A stretch of DNA of 64,000 bases from Saprospiraceae bacterium (GCA_020850225.1 JADZFD010000072.1:1-64000); one strand, 5' to 3'. Positions 25,452-35,530 are shown, counted from the first letter of the stretch. Numbers and translations: made by a program. The notes: generated from the sequence alone by a model not told the origin.

Positions 25452-26333
25452 ATGAGCGGACACAAATTTAACAGGAAGAGAGTCAGAGATACAGCAATCT
25501 GGAGTTTGCTGTTGACTGCTATTGCAGCAGGACTTTTCTTTAGTGTCCTTAGGAAGTCCAATGCAAAAGTGCAGGACATTCAGATTGATATAACCGGACT
25601 GAATGAAGGTGAACAGCTTATAAATGAAAAAGAAATCAAACAAATTCTTCAGTTGGCTGCCGGAAAATCTATTAATAAGGCAAGTATCAAATCCCTTGAT
25701 GTTCGGAAATTGGAAGCGAAGTTGAATAATGATAAGCGTATTGAAAATGCAGATCTGTATTTTGATTCCAATGGCAAACTGCATGTAAAAGTACAACAAA
25801 AGAAACCTATCATGCGCGTAATGGAGGTTTCAGGGTCAGAGTATTACATAGATGGTCAGGGAAGCCGGGTGCCATATCTGAGAGGATCACTTGTCAGAGT
25901 GCCTGTAGTAACTGGAGTAAGAGATACTTTTTTTGATAAAATAAAAGAAACTGGAAAGCCGACAAAACTTAAAGAAGTTTTTGAAATAATGAAATACATA
26001 TCAGATGATAAATTTTTATCATCACTGGTAGAACAGGTAGATATAGGAAGTGAAATGAGTGGAGATATTGTGCTGATACCTAAAGTAGGTAGAGAAAAAA
26101 TTGTATTCGGGGATGGTTCAAACATCAAAGCCAAGTTTGACAATTTAAAGATATTTTATAAGGACGGTATGCCTAAATTGGGATGGAGCAGATATAAAAC
26201 ACTGAATCTGGCTTATGCCAATCAGGTGAGGGGTGTTTTGGCAGACCCGACTTCGGCACCTAAAATCCTTCCTGTTGAACAGGATTCATTAACAGCAGAA
26301 TTAAAATCAAGTAACAATCATAATATTCAATAA
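25452..26333 (+). CDS. ftsQ: Cell division protein FtsQ
   Basis: The 293-aa bitopic protein has a basic N-terminus, one membrane segment at about 14-34 (AIWSLLLTAIAAGLFFSV), and a periplasmic part. The latter contains a POTRA-like region (VQDIQIDITGLNEGEQLI, then KSLDVRKLEAKLNNDKRIENADLYFDSNGKL) and the beta segment VQQKKPIMRVM.VSGSEYYIDGQG typical of FtsQ/DivIB. Sequence is diverged, as is usual in this phylum; position between murC and ftsA makes the call safe. It recruits FtsL and the downstream divisome proteins. Confidence 0.9.
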   Translation: MSGHKFNRKRVRDTAIWSLLLTAIAAGLFFSVLRKSNAKVQDIQIDITGLNEGEQLINEKEIKQILQLAAGKSINKASIKSLDVRKLEAKLNNDKRIENADLYFDSNGKLHVKVQQKKPIMRVMEVSGSEYYIDGQGSRVPYLRGSLVRVPVVTGVRDTFFDKIKETGKPTKLKEVFEIMKYISDDKFLSSLVEQVDIGSEMSGDIVLIPKVGREKIVFGDGSNIKAKFDNLKIFYKDGMPKLGWSRYKTLNLAYANQVRGVLADPTSAPKILPVEQDSLTAELKSSNNHNIQ

Positions 26334-26350
26334 TTAAATAAAATTGCGCT

Positions 26351-27742
26351 ATGAACGACCAGATTAAAGTTAGAAATACAGCAGTTGCGCTGGACATAGG
26401 TACGACCAAAGTGTGCGCTATCGCAGGCCATGTCAATGAATATGGCAAGCTCGAAATCGTTGGCCTGGGTGTTGTTCGGTCTGAAGGGGTTTCCCGGGGT
26501 GTAGTTTCAAATATTGATAAAACCGTTAAGGCAATAAGAGAAGCTATAGAAATTGCTGAAAAAAATGCCCGGTGTAAATTTAAAGTTGTACATGTTGGTA
26601 TAGCCGGACAACATATTAAGAGCTTACATCACCATGGTTTACTGGTAAGACACGATTCCAACTCTGAGATCAATCAGTCTGATATCGATAAGTTGATAAA
26701 GGATATGTATAAACTCGTTTTGCCACCCGGAGATAAGATACTACATGTTGTTCCTCAGGAATATATGGTGGATGATGAAAAGGACATTTTTGATCCGATT
26801 GGAATGTCAGGAGTGAGGCTGGAAGCGAATTTTCATATCATAACCGGACAGATTTCTGCAAGCAGAAACATCCTGAGATGTGTTGAAAAAGCAGGTCTGG
26901 ATGTAGCTGACGTAACACTTGAACCTATAGCTTCTGCTACATCAGTACTTAGCAGCGACGAAAAGGAAGCCGGGGTTGCCTTGGTAGATATAGGAGGCGG
27001 AACTACTGATATCACTATATTCAAAGATGGTATCATCCGTCATACATGTGTGATACCGTTTGGAGGAAATGTAGTCACTAAAGACATACGCGAAGGATGT
27101 ACAGTCATGAATGATCAGGCGGAAAAACTGAAAATCAAATTTGGATCTGCACTGGCGGATGAAATAGTAGATAACAGAATCATTACGATTCCTGGTTTCA
27201 AGGGCAGAGACCACAAGGAAATATCTGAAAAAAACCTGTCAAGGATTATTCAGGCAAGGATGGAAGAGATATTTGATTACGTGCTTTGGGAAATCCGACG
27301 CTCCGGATATGAAGGAAAATTGTTGGCAGGAATGGTTCTCACAGGTGGAGGAAGCTTGGTTAAACACGTAGATTTATTAGCCGAATATCATACAGGACTT
27401 CCTACCAGAGTAGGGCATCCTATCGAACATCTGGCGCACGGTTATTCAAGTCAGTTGGCAAGTCCGATTTACGCTACAGCTGTTGGATTACTCAAGCATA
27501 CTATAGATAATCTGGGTGATAAAACAAGTTATGTTGAAGATTTTATAACTCAGGTATCTGGTAAGAAAGATATGAGTACAATAAATACGGATAGTGCAGA
27601 CCAGGATTTTGATCCTGCAGATGAAGACGAAAGTACTGATGATGACACAAATACAGGCAAGGAGCCTAAAAAAGGTATCTTCGGCAGGCTGTACTCACTG
27701 ACTAAAGATTTTTTTGAAACTGTACCCGATTCTGAATTTTAA
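26351..27742 (+). CDS. ftsA: Cell division protein FtsA
   Basis: The 463-aa actin-like ATPase tethers FtsZ to the membrane. ALDIGTTKVCAIAG is the phosphate-1 motif, LVDIGGGTTDITIF the phosphate-2 motif, and GMVLTGGGSLVK the adenosine motif. The SHS2 (1C) domain lies between. After the core comes an acidic linker (DEDESTDDDTN, about 420-435) and a terminal amphipathic helix GIFGRLYSLTKDFFETV that should be the membrane-targeting sequence. It is 33 bp before ftsZ. Confidence 0.97.
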   Translation: MNDQIKVRNTAVALDIGTTKVCAIAGHVNEYGKLEIVGLGVVRSEGVSRGVVSNIDKTVKAIREAIEIAEKNARCKFKVVHVGIAGQHIKSLHHHGLLVRHDSNSEINQSDIDKLIKDMYKLVLPPGDKILHVVPQEYMVDDEKDIFDPIGMSGVRLEANFHIITGQISASRNILRCVEKAGLDVADVTLEPIASATSVLSSDEKEAGVALVDIGGGTTDITIFKDGIIRHTCVIPFGGNVVTKDIREGCTVMNDQAEKLKIKFGSALADEIVDNRIITIPGFKGRDHKEISEKNLSRIIQARMEEIFDYVLWEIRRSGYEGKLLAGMVLTGGGSLVKHVDLLAEYHTGLPTRVGHPIEHLAHGYSSQLASPIYATAVGLLKHTIDNLGDKTSYVEDFITQVSGKKDMSTINTDSADQDFDPADEDESTDDDTNTGKEPKKGIFGRLYSLTKDFFETVPDSEF

Positions 27743-27775
27743 TCCATTTTAATTAACCCATGAAATTTGAAAACA

Positions 27776-29206
27776 ATGAAATTTGATATACCAACAAACG
27801 ATAAGTCGATAATAAAAGTAGTAGGTGTTGGCGGTGGTGGAGGAAATGCAGTCAGCCACATGTACAGACAAGGAATAACAGGTGTGGATTTTGCAATATG
27901 CAATACAGACGCACAGGCTATGGAGAATAGTCCGGTATCTGTAAAAATAGCTCTCGGACCAAACCTGACAGAAGGCAGAGGTGCCGGTTCTATGCCTGAA
28001 GTAGGTAAACAATCCTGTATTGAGTCTATTGAGGAAATTAGAACCTGGCTCGATGACGGTACCAAAATGCTTTTTATAACTGCAGGTATGGGTGGTGGTA
28101 CCGGTACTGGTGCAGCGCCCATCATAGCCAAGATCGCAAGAGAAATGGATATTCTTACAGTAGCCATAGTGACCCTCCCATTCAAGTTTGAGGGACTTCG
28201 CCGTCAGCGTCAGGCACACGAGGGACTTGAGCAGCTCAAAAAGAATGTGGATTCAATATTAGTCATATCTAATGATAAACTCAAGAAATTACATAGTAAT
28301 CTTGCTCTGAGTGCTGCATTTGGAGAAGCTGACAACATACTTACAACAGCGGCAAAAGGTATTGCTGAAATCATAACTGTTGCAGGATATATTAATGTGG
28401 ACTTTGAAGACGTTAACACTGTTATGCGCAATAGCGGTGTTGCAATCATGGGAAGTGCTTTCGCTGAAGGTGACGACAGAGCAGCAAAAGCAATTAGCCT
28501 GGCATTGAGTTCTCCGCTGCTTGAAGATAATGATATCCGTGGAGCACAGCATATACTACTCAATATAACATCAGGTACCAAGGAAGTAACAATGGATGAA
28601 ATCGGCGAAATTACTGAACATATCCAGGAAGAGGCAGGTTATGGCACAGATCTGATATGGGGTAATTGTCACGATGCATCTCTGGGTGACAAAATTATGG
28701 TGACACTTATAGCAACTGGTTTTCATGAGGGTAGTACCAAAAAGAAGGAAGTTGAGCCAGGTATTAAAAAAGTAGCACTGGAGTCCGAAAAAATACACGA
28801 AATCGTCGAATCTGACTATACGGTAATTGATCTTGAATTGCCAACATTGGAGAATGTTGTTGAATTTGATGACACTGAAGTCAGAAAAACAAAAATCAAA
28901 CTGGGCATCGAAGATGATGATTTTTCAGGAACCAGAAAGTCTCAGTTGAGTGAAGAATTGCGTAAAAAACAGGAAGCTGATGCTGCAAGGCGTGACTATC
29001 TGAGAAAATCCAACAGTAAACCACTGGATAGTCCTAAAATTATCGCGGATATGGAAAATGTTCCTGCATACGCACGTAGAAATGTTGTACTGGAAGACAA
29101 TGAGAATAAGAATGGAAAACAACATTCAACATATATGGTCAATATGGATGACGACAATAATATAATGATTACAAATAATTCATTTTTGTACGATAATGTA
29201 GATTAA
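27776..29206 (+). CDS. ftsZ: Cell division GTPase FtsZ
   Basis: The 476-aa tubulin homologue forms the Z-ring. It has VVGVGGGGGNAVSHM, the tubulin signature GGGTGTGAAP, and the T7 catalytic loop NVDFEDVNTVM. After the core (about residue 320) it has a long charged linker and a C-terminal segment ENVPAYARRNVVLED that resembles the FtsA-binding peptide. It is followed by about 30 extra residues ending YDNVD. The start is ATG 27776. The 11 bases at 27760-27770 (ATGAAATTTGA) are repeated at 27776-27786, so a tiny ORF overlaps the start; a TTG at 27767 is rejected. Confidence 0.97.
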   Translation: MKFDIPTNDKSIIKVVGVGGGGGNAVSHMYRQGITGVDFAICNTDAQAMENSPVSVKIALGPNLTEGRGAGSMPEVGKQSCIESIEEIRTWLDDGTKMLFITAGMGGGTGTGAAPIIAKIAREMDILTVAIVTLPFKFEGLRRQRQAHEGLEQLKKNVDSILVISNDKLKKLHSNLALSAAFGEADNILTTAAKGIAEIITVAGYINVDFEDVNTVMRNSGVAIMGSAFAEGDDRAAKAISLALSSPLLEDNDIRGAQHILLNITSGTKEVTMDEIGEITEHIQEEAGYGTDLIWGNCHDASLGDKIMVTLIATGFHEGSTKKKEVEPGIKKVALESEKIHEIVESDYTVIDLELPTLENVVEFDDTEVRKTKIKLGIEDDDFSGTRKSQLSEELRKKQEADAARRDYLRKSNSKPLDSPKIIADMENVPAYARRNVVLEDNENKNGKQHSTYMVNMDDDNNIMITNNSFLYDNVD

Positions 29207-29603
29207 TATACAACTTATTTTAGTTTTAAAAATAAGAATTGAATGATATAGAATTACGATTTGCTGAATATAACAGTTTATTTTAAATAGTTTTACTTTG
29301 TTTAAGATGAAGCAATGCCTTAACAACCTGTGTAATTGTAGAATCCATTAGTAGACAACCTGTCCGTAGTACTTTTAGCAAAGTGACATAGACAGCTTTT
29401 AATCTGGATTTTCGTCTTTATCTATAAACTTAGTGAGATTGGTTTATTGATTACAGGTTCATGGCTCCCCGCCATGAACCTTGTATTTTCTAAAAGCATT
29501 GTCCTAATCACATAGTATTTTCTCAATTCAGTCGTTTCTTAATTTGTGCATTTCGGGATATAAGTAGCTCTGGAGTATAAATTCAACAAAGAGTTGCATA
29601 ATT
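29207..29603. other. Intergenic region after ftsZ
   Basis: The 397-bp AT-rich spacer lies between convergent ftsZ and the YdiJ-like gene. Apart from the hairpin at 29455-29481 no gene or signal is recognised. Confidence 0.6.
29455..29481. terminator. Perfect 11-bp hairpin, possible bidirectional terminator
   Basis: AGGTTCATGGC (29455-29465) and GCCATGAACCT (29471-29481) are exact complements around TCCCC. The T-run after it is weak (TGTATTTTCT). It lies between the convergent dcw operon and the minus-strand dehydrogenase, so it may end both; a dispersed palindromic repeat is also possible. Confidence 0.5.
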
Positions 29604-32492
29604 CTAATCTCTAATAAATTCAACACATTCTACCCAATGTATGGCCTTTTTAGTACTGAAATCACTGATCTGGTGCCGGCAACTGAAGCCATCAGACACT
29701 ATAACCGTAGAATCACTGCTTTTCTCAATCTCGGATACTAAAACTAGATCTGCAATTTTTTTAGAAACTTCATAATGATTTTTTTCATAGCCAAAGGCCC
29801 CGGCCATTCCACAACACCCTGTATCAGGTTCGTGCCATTTCAGTCCTTCTATGGTGTTGAAGATAGATTTTATGCCATTGTAACCATAACCTGACTTTTG
29901 ATGACAATGTCCGTGTAACAGGATTTCATTGGATACAGCACGGAATGTACCTTTTAGATCTCCTTTTTCAAGCGCTTCAGCCAGAAATACATCAATTCCC
30001 AATACATTGTTTTGGAGAGAAGTTGCCAGATTTTCATCATCCAGCAAATCAGGAAGATCATCTAAAAATGAAGATGTACAGGAAGGTTCACATACTACGA
30101 TTTTCAATCCCTGATCTATAAAATATTGCAATTTTTGAGCAACTATAGTTCCAGCTTCTTTTGCCTCTGTTAAAAAACCATTGGAAATCCTGGGACGCTG
30201 ACAACAACCGACTGAGGCCAGCACAACCTCATATCCACACTGATTGAGTAACCGGATTGCTGCTTTTCCGATATTGGTTTCGTGATAGTTTATATACGTA
30301 TCTGCGAATAATGCTACCTTTCTTGTATATTTACCAGGAATATTGTTTGCTCTATACCATGATTCGAGTGTTACATTGCTGTATTGTGGAAGTATTCGCC
30401 TTTTATCTGTATTTAGTATTTTTTCCGCCAGATACCGGAAGGGTTTTGAAGATAAGATTGCATTTATCAACGGAGCTTTCCAGCCTGCGAGATGACGTCC
30501 CATATCTACATTCATACTGATAGCCCGCTCAAAAAGGGTGGTATTGCCGGCTTCATGTTTTTTTTGCAGTACTTCGCTCTTGAGCTTGGCCATGTCTACG
30601 TTGGATGGACATTCGGATTTACAGGCTTTGCATGAAAGACATAAATCGAGCGTGTCCATAACCATGGGGCTGGTTAATCCATCGAATCCCAATTGACCGG
30701 AAATGGCCAGTCTCAGTGCATTGGCTCGTCCGCGTGTAGAAGATTTTTCATCAGAAGTGGCTTTGAAACTCGGACACATTGTGCCAGCAAAATGGTTGCG
30801 GCAAACGCCTATTCCTGTACAATTGTGTACGATGGCTTCAAAAGAGTGATCGTGTCTGTAATTATAAACAAAATTATACGATTGTTCTCTATAGTCAGCT
30901 CCGTAACGCAAATGTTGATCCATTGGAGGTACATCAATAATTATATTAGGATTTAACAAATGTTTGGGATCGAATATTTTCTTTACTTCTTCCAGGCAAT
31001 GATATACTTCATCTCCAAAAAATGTCTTCAGTTTATGACCCCGGTTTCTTCCGTCACCATGCTCTCCTGACCAGGAGCCTTTGTGTTTTTTTACCAATTC
31101 AAACACTTCGTCAGAAATGCGGTTCATCAGATAGATATCATCCTGCTTTCTGATGTCCAGTTCCGGTCGTACGTGCAATACACCCACGCTTGCATGTGCA
31201 TACAGGATGGTATCAACATGATACTTACTGCATATAGCGAGTAAGGATTGAATATAGGAATATAGATTATCCAACGGAATGGCAGCATCTTCTATAAATG
31301 GTATTGGCTTGCGTCCGGATGGATCGCCCATTATCAAACCCAATCCCAACTTTCTGAGCATGGATGATGCATCCAGGTCGGCTACATCCCGAATGACTGG
31401 ATATGCATAGGCTGTACTCTCATTTTTTAGCCATAGTATAAAACTATTAATTTTGTGTTCCAGCTCCATGGAAGTCAGGCAGTTAAACTCTACTGTCAAA
31501 GTAGCTTTAGGTCTTCCCTGAATAAGCCGTTGATAATATTTACGTGTTACATTGTTTTTTAAACTGAGGTCAAGTACGTTGTAGTCCAGCATTTCAATTG
31601 AAGCAGGACTGAAGGATGTCATAGAGTGCACTTCCCCGATAGCTTGCATTCTGTCGTCATAATGTACAGTAACGGCACCTTTGAATTTGGGTAGGGGTTC
31701 GAGATGCAGGGTTGCTTCCAGGATAATGCCAAGTGTACCTTCTGAACCACAAAATAGTTTTGCAAGATTCCATGTGTCCTTATAAATAAAGGCATCCAAC
31801 GGATAACCCTGTACTCTTCTCTTTACCTTAGGGTAGGCATTGTCAATAGCTGGTGTGTGGTCAAAAATGATTTTTCTGAATTGTCTGTATATTTCGCCTG
31901 TCCTTGTTTTTTGCTTGCATATTATATCAAAAAATTCCTGATCTATGTCTTCCATCTGCATAATAGTGCCGTCCATAAGTAAGACTTTAAGGCCAAGAAT
32001 ATGATCTATGGTCATACCGTAAAGTATACTTTTAGTCCCGGACGAATTGTTGGCTATCATACCACCAATGGTTGCTCTGCTGGAAGTTGCAGGATCAGGA
32101 GCAAAATGAAGGTTGTGTGGTTTTAGCGTGCGGTTGAGATAATCCAGTACCACACCGGGTTGTACTACTACTTTCTGGTGTTCAATATCTATATGAATTA
32201 TCCGGTTATAATATTTGGTAAAATCTATAACCAAAGCATTATTAACGGTTTGTCCGGCAAGACTTGTACCTGTACCACGAGGCAAAACAGGCAGATTGTA
32301 CTGGTTGGCAATTCTGATTGTTTCAATAATGTCCTGTTCTGTTCCGGGAATTACAACAGCCAAAGGTCGCATCTGATATAATGATGCATCTGTAGCATAA
32401 AGCCCAAGATGTAAATCGTCCAACAGTATTTCTGCCTTTGTCTTTGACTTCAGTAAGTTCAGCACTTCCCCGGAAATGGAAATATCTGCCAT
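29604..32492 (-). CDS. YdiJ-like FAD-linked 2-hydroxyacid dehydrogenase with Fe-S and CCG domains
   Basis: The 962-aa protein combines three parts. An N-terminal PCMH-type FAD-binding domain has LPRGTGTSLAGQTV and SRATIGGMIANNSSG, followed by a C-terminal FAD-oxidase cap ending GEHGDGRNRG. Then come iron-sulfur motifs: CTGIGVCR..F.GTMCP and CLSCKACKSECPSNV near 615-632. Last is a GlpC-like region with two CCG motifs (VGCCQRP, DTGCCGMAGAFG). This matches E. coli YdiJ, reported to oxidise D-2-hydroxyglutarate; D-lactate is another candidate. It probably passes electrons to the quinone pool at the membrane surface. Single gene with its own -7 element. Confidence 0.9.
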   Translation of the reverse strand: MADISISGEVLNLLKSKTKAEILLDDLHLGLYATDASLYQMRPLAVVIPGTEQDIIETIRIANQYNLPVLPRGTGTSLAGQTVNNALVIDFTKYYNRIIHIDIEHQKVVVQPGVVLDYLNRTLKPHNLHFAPDPATSSRATIGGMIANNSSGTKSILYGMTIDHILGLKVLLMDGTIMQMEDIDQEFFDIICKQKTRTGEIYRQFRKIIFDHTPAIDNAYPKVKRRVQGYPLDAFIYKDTWNLAKLFCGSEGTLGIILEATLHLEPLPKFKGAVTVHYDDRMQAIGEVHSMTSFSPASIEMLDYNVLDLSLKNNVTRKYYQRLIQGRPKATLTVEFNCLTSMELEHKINSFILWLKNESTAYAYPVIRDVADLDASSMLRKLGLGLIMGDPSGRKPIPFIEDAAIPLDNLYSYIQSLLAICSKYHVDTILYAHASVGVLHVRPELDIRKQDDIYLMNRISDEVFELVKKHKGSWSGEHGDGRNRGHKLKTFFGDEVYHCLEEVKKIFDPKHLLNPNIIIDVPPMDQHLRYGADYREQSYNFVYNYRHDHSFEAIVHNCTGIGVCRNHFAGTMCPSFKATSDEKSSTRGRANALRLAISGQLGFDGLTSPMVMDTLDLCLSCKACKSECPSNVDMAKLKSEVLQKKHEAGNTTLFERAISMNVDMGRHLAGWKAPLINAILSSKPFRYLAEKILNTDKRRILPQYSNVTLESWYRANNIPGKYTRKVALFADTYINYHETNIGKAAIRLLNQCGYEVVLASVGCCQRPRISNGFLTEAKEAGTIVAQKLQYFIDQGLKIVVCEPSCTSSFLDDLPDLLDDENLATSLQNNVLGIDVFLAEALEKGDLKGTFRAVSNEILLHGHCHQKSGYGYNGIKSIFNTIEGLKWHEPDTGCCGMAGAFGYEKNHYEVSKKIADLVLVSEIEKSSDSTVIVSDGFSCRHQISDFSTKKAIHWVECVEFIRD

Positions 32493-32516
32493 AGTGTATT
32501 GATTTGCTATATCCTA

Positions 32517-32524
32517 CAAAGATA
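32517..32524 (-). promoter_or_regulatory. -7 promoter element of the YdiJ-like gene
   Basis: On the minus strand TATCTTTG is an exact TAnnTTTG, 24 bp before the ATG at 32492. Confidence 0.7.
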
Positions 32525-32616
32525 CAAAGGATGAAACAAAAAGATGCTTTAATTCAGCCAGCAAAATTTTGATACGGATAGATATTGTTGTTAATCGTAT
32601 ATAATTATAGTTGAAC

Positions 32617-32663
32617 AAAAAAAAAAGACCTTAATCCATAAATCCGGAAAAGGTCTTTTTTTT
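32617..32663 (-). terminator. Intrinsic terminator after the cyclophilin-FKBP gene
   Basis: AAAAAGACCTT and AAGGTCTTTTT are complementary across a 17-base loop and are flanked by A- and T-runs. The position 32 bp past the minus-strand stop fits termination of that gene; the symmetry would work in both directions. Confidence 0.88.
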
Positions 32664-32694
32664 ATATTAAAATCTGTAAAATTCAGATTATATA

Positions 32695-33738
32695 TTATTC
32701 GTTGACTTTGATAAGTTCTACTTCAAATATAAGGTCACTTTTGGGAGGAATTGCACCCGGATATCCTCTTTCTCCGTAGGCTAAGTCATAAGGAATAAAA
32801 AATTTGTATTTGGATCCTTCCTTCATTAACTGAACGCCCTCAGTCCATCCCGGGATGACCTGGTTCAGGTTGAAATCTATCGGTTGCCCTCTTTGTACAC
32901 TGGAGTCAAATACCTTGCCATCCAGGAAAGTACCTGTATAGTGTACTGTGACATTAGTAGCAGGAGAAGATGGCTTTTTACCTTCTCCTTCCTTTTCGAT
33001 TATATATCTCAATCCGCTCGGTGTTGAATTGGTAAATTCTTTTTTGATTGATTCGGCTGCTGCTGCCATCTGAGCGGCTTTTTCATCTGCTTTTTTAGCT
33101 GCCATCAGTTTGGCTTCTTCAAATACATGAGGTGCATCAAATGATTCTGCTTCCTTTCCTTTGCGTAGGATGGTCAATGTTTTTAATGTATCGCCCTGAA
33201 CGATAGCATCTACAACATCCTGTCCTTTAACAACGTGGCCATATACAGTATGTTTCCCATCCAGCCATGGAGTTGCAACATGTGTAATGAAAAACTGAGA
33301 GCCATTTGTTCCTGGTCCTGCATTTGCCATACTTAATATACCGGGACCAGTATGCTTGAGACTTTCGTCAAATTCATCATCAAATTTGTAACCGGGACCG
33401 CCTGTGCCTGTACCTAATGGACATCCACCCTGAATCATAAAATTAGGAATTACTCTGTGGAATTTCAAGCCGTTATAATAAGGAATACCGGTTTCTTTAG
33501 CGGTGTTTTTTATGGTGCCTTCGGCGAGACCTACAAAATTGGCTACAGTCATCGGTGTCTTCTTAAACTCCAGGGTTGTGTAAATATTGCCTTTTGAGGT
33601 TTCAAATTTAGCATACATCCCTTCAGGCTGTGTCATCAAAAATTCTTTGTCCATACTGTTGGTTTTATTGTTTTTTTGTGCGTGAGCTACCATTCCTAAT
33701 CCCATGGCAGCTATGATTAATAATGTTCTGAATTTCAT
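32695..33738 (-). CDS. Exported dual peptidyl-prolyl isomerase: cyclophilin-FKBP fusion
   Basis: The 347-aa protein has a signal peptide (about 1-20, ending VAHAQ). A cyclophilin domain (about 40-195) has [45 protein letters not shown]. An FKBP domain (239-347) has [45 protein letters not shown] and IPP. An Ala/Lys-rich helix ([21 protein letters not shown]) links them. Both active sites look complete. It should catalyse prolyl isomerisation of exported proteins in the periplasm. Dual-family immunophilins of this kind are known from some Bacteroidota and protists. Own promoter and terminator. Confidence 0.93.
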   Translation of the reverse strand: MKFRTLLIIAAMGLGMVAHAQKNNKTNSMDKEFLMTQPEGMYAKFETSKGNIYTTLEFKKTPMTVANFVGLAEGTIKNTAKETGIPYYNGLKFHRVIPNFMIQGGCPLGTGTGGPGYKFDDEFDESLKHTGPGILSMANAGPGTNGSQFFITHVATPWLDGKHTVYGHVVKGQDVVDAIVQGDTLKTLTILRKGKEAESFDAPHVFEEAKLMAAKKADEKAAQMAAAAESIKKEFTNSTPSGLRYIIEKEGEGKKPSSPATNVTVHYTGTFLDGKVFDSSVQRGQPIDFNLNQVIPGWTEGVQLMKEGSKYKFFIPYDLAYGERGYPGAIPPKSDLIFEVELIKVNE

Positions 33739-33776
33739 TTTTGAATTTAAATTGTTAACAAATCAAATTGAAGACG

Positions 33777-33784
33777 CAAAAGTA
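33777..33784 (-). promoter_or_regulatory. -7 promoter element of the cyclophilin-FKBP gene
   Basis: On the minus strand TACTTTTG fits TAnnTTTG, 38 bp before the ATG. Confidence 0.55.
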
Positions 33785-33857
33785 AAGAAAAGTTCTCATG
33801 ACAGACTCATATATAACTTAATTTTAACCTTTAGGATTTTATCCAATGAAATATGAA

Positions 33858-34979
33858 TTATAATTTTTGTACAATTTTTTCAGCTAACTGGTCACCGAGA
33901 TAACTGCCGATAGCCACACCCATGCCTCCAAGACGTACACCAGTGAGCGTATAGTCGTCTATCCAATCGGTAACCGGTCTTTTAGACGGACCCACACCCA
34001 TAATGCCACTCCACCAGCATTCGATTTGTCCGGATGCACCCGGATAGATTCTGTCCAGTATATCTGTAAGATAGTCCTGAATGATAGCAGTATGACCAAA
34101 AGTGTCAGTTGTTTCCCCTGCAATATCCATATTCCTGCCACCACCCAACAGAATCCTGCCCTGATATTGTCTGAAATAAATGTAGCCTTTGTCAAAATGG
34201 TAGCCCGAATGTAGCGGATTATCCTTTAATGGTTTGGTTATCAGCACCTGATTTCTGGCAGGATACACATCTAAATCTGGTAACAGTCTTTGTGTAAACC
34301 CATTCGTACATACAATAAGGTGCTTATAGTTGATTTTAAGCTGATTGGCTGTCGTCAGAATATGGTTTTTAGTATCAATTTCAGTAATATTGTGACCAAA
34401 TAGTATGTGGATACCCGCATGAACAGCAATACGATAGAGTTGATTCATCATACTTACCGGGTTGATAATACCTTCATGGCTGTTGAAAATACATTTATCA
34501 TGAAATGCATTGAGCATTTTGTTGGGTTGAATGCTGTAACAGGTTTGTATACCAAGATGATCATCCATCAATTGATTGAGATAGGATATTTGATCAGCAT
34601 AATGTTCCTGAACCACATTGTTGTTTTTGTCAAACAATTCTGTACCACCTGCAAGCTGATATTCGAGATGTAACGGAGTCACTCTTGCAGTCAATTTTTT
34701 TAAACCATGCCATCGCATTCTGACTATTTCCATACAGGCGCTTTCTCCGTTTTGATCTATGTCGTCCAGAAGTTCCGATACTGATCCGAAACATGAAAAA
34801 CCTGCATTTTTAGTACTGGCTCCATTTGGTGAACAGCTCCTTTCAATTATTTTAACATCGAGATCAGGGCGTGATTCTTTGATAGAAATTGCTGTACTCA
34901 AACCTACTATGCCGGCTCCGATAATGGTGATATCTGCTGGTGATTCAATAAAATATTTTTCCCAAAAACTATAATTCAT
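33858..34979 (-). CDS. FAD-dependent oxidoreductase of the D-amino-acid oxidase (DAO) family
   Basis: The 373-aa protein has a dinucleotide fold near the N-terminus, DITIIGAGIVGLSTAISI (after FIESPA), and the acidic end of beta-2, VKIIERSC. It has the FAD-linked TKNAGFSCFGS and a C-terminal GVGPSKRPVTDW..GVRLGGMGVAIGSYLG. Relatives oxidise amines or amino acids (glycine oxidase ThiO, DadA, YurR). Substrate cannot be named. The start is ATG 34979: the earlier in-frame TTG at 35003 sits inside the -7 box TAAATTTG (35001-35008, minus), so it is not a start. Divergent from the DUF4293 gene. Confidence 0.85.
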   Translation of the reverse strand: MNYSFWEKYFIESPADITIIGAGIVGLSTAISIKESRPDLDVKIIERSCSPNGASTKNAGFSCFGSVSELLDDIDQNGESACMEIVRMRWHGLKKLTARVTPLHLEYQLAGGTELFDKNNNVVQEHYADQISYLNQLMDDHLGIQTCYSIQPNKMLNAFHDKCIFNSHEGIINPVSMMNQLYRIAVHAGIHILFGHNITEIDTKNHILTTANQLKINYKHLIVCTNGFTQRLLPDLDVYPARNQVLITKPLKDNPLHSGYHFDKGYIYFRQYQGRILLGGGRNMDIAGETTDTFGHTAIIQDYLTDILDRIYPGASGQIECWWSGIMGVGPSKRPVTDWIDDYTLTGVRLGGMGVAIGSYLGDQLAEKIVQKL

Positions 34980-35000
34980 TATCTTGCACCCAATTTGGGT

Positions 35001-35008
35001 CAAATTTA
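35001..35008 (-). promoter_or_regulatory. -7 promoter element of the DAO-family gene
   Basis: On the minus strand TAAATTTG fits TAnnTTTG, 21 bp before the ATG at 34979. Confidence 0.65.
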
Positions 35009-35029
35009 TTAATTATTATCGATAAACAT

Positions 35030-35467
35030 ATGATACAGAGAATTCAAAGTGTTTTTTTATTGCTGGCAGGAAGTGCATTTTTCAGTTTATTTGCGTTGCC
35101 TTTTGCTACGAGCCGAGTGCCAATACCGCATATTTTTGACGATCTGGTATATAATATTATGGATAATCCATTGTTGTTGATTTTGACAATCCTTGGTGGT
35201 TCAATCAGTATTGTGGCCATCTTCCTGTATAACAACAGATCTGTTCAGGCTAAACTTTCCAATATAGTTATCGTATTGTCAATATTGCTGGTTATTCTGG
35301 CTTTTTTACTGGTATATAACGAAGGCACGACAGCAAAAGGTGCTGAAACTATAACAGAAAGCGCAGGAATAGGAATGCCGTTTCTAAGTCTTATATGCTC
35401 AGCACTGGCCTCCAGGTTTATCCGTAAAGACGACAATACAGTCAAGTCTATGGACAGACTCAGGTAA
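35030..35467 (+). CDS. DUF4293 family membrane protein
   Basis: The 145-aa protein begins MIQRIQSVFLLLAGSAFF, the characteristic opening of the Bacteroidota DUF4293 family. Four hydrophobic segments are visible at about 6-25, 43-65, 78-97 and 110-130, then a basic tail with IRKDDNTVKSMDRLR that is also family-typical. Function is unknown. The gene is divergent from the DAO oxidoreductase and convergent with the AhpD-like gene. Confidence 0.88.
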   Translation: MIQRIQSVFLLLAGSAFFSLFALPFATSRVPIPHIFDDLVYNIMDNPLLLILTILGGSISIVAIFLYNNRSVQAKLSNIVIVLSILLVILAFLLVYNEGTTAKGAETITESAGIGMPFLSLICSALASRFIRKDDNTVKSMDRLR

Positions 35468-35530
35468 ACAGAATCCGGTAGAATATAAATAATTTGATTG
35501 TATAAACACTTGGTTATTCCAATGCAGGAA

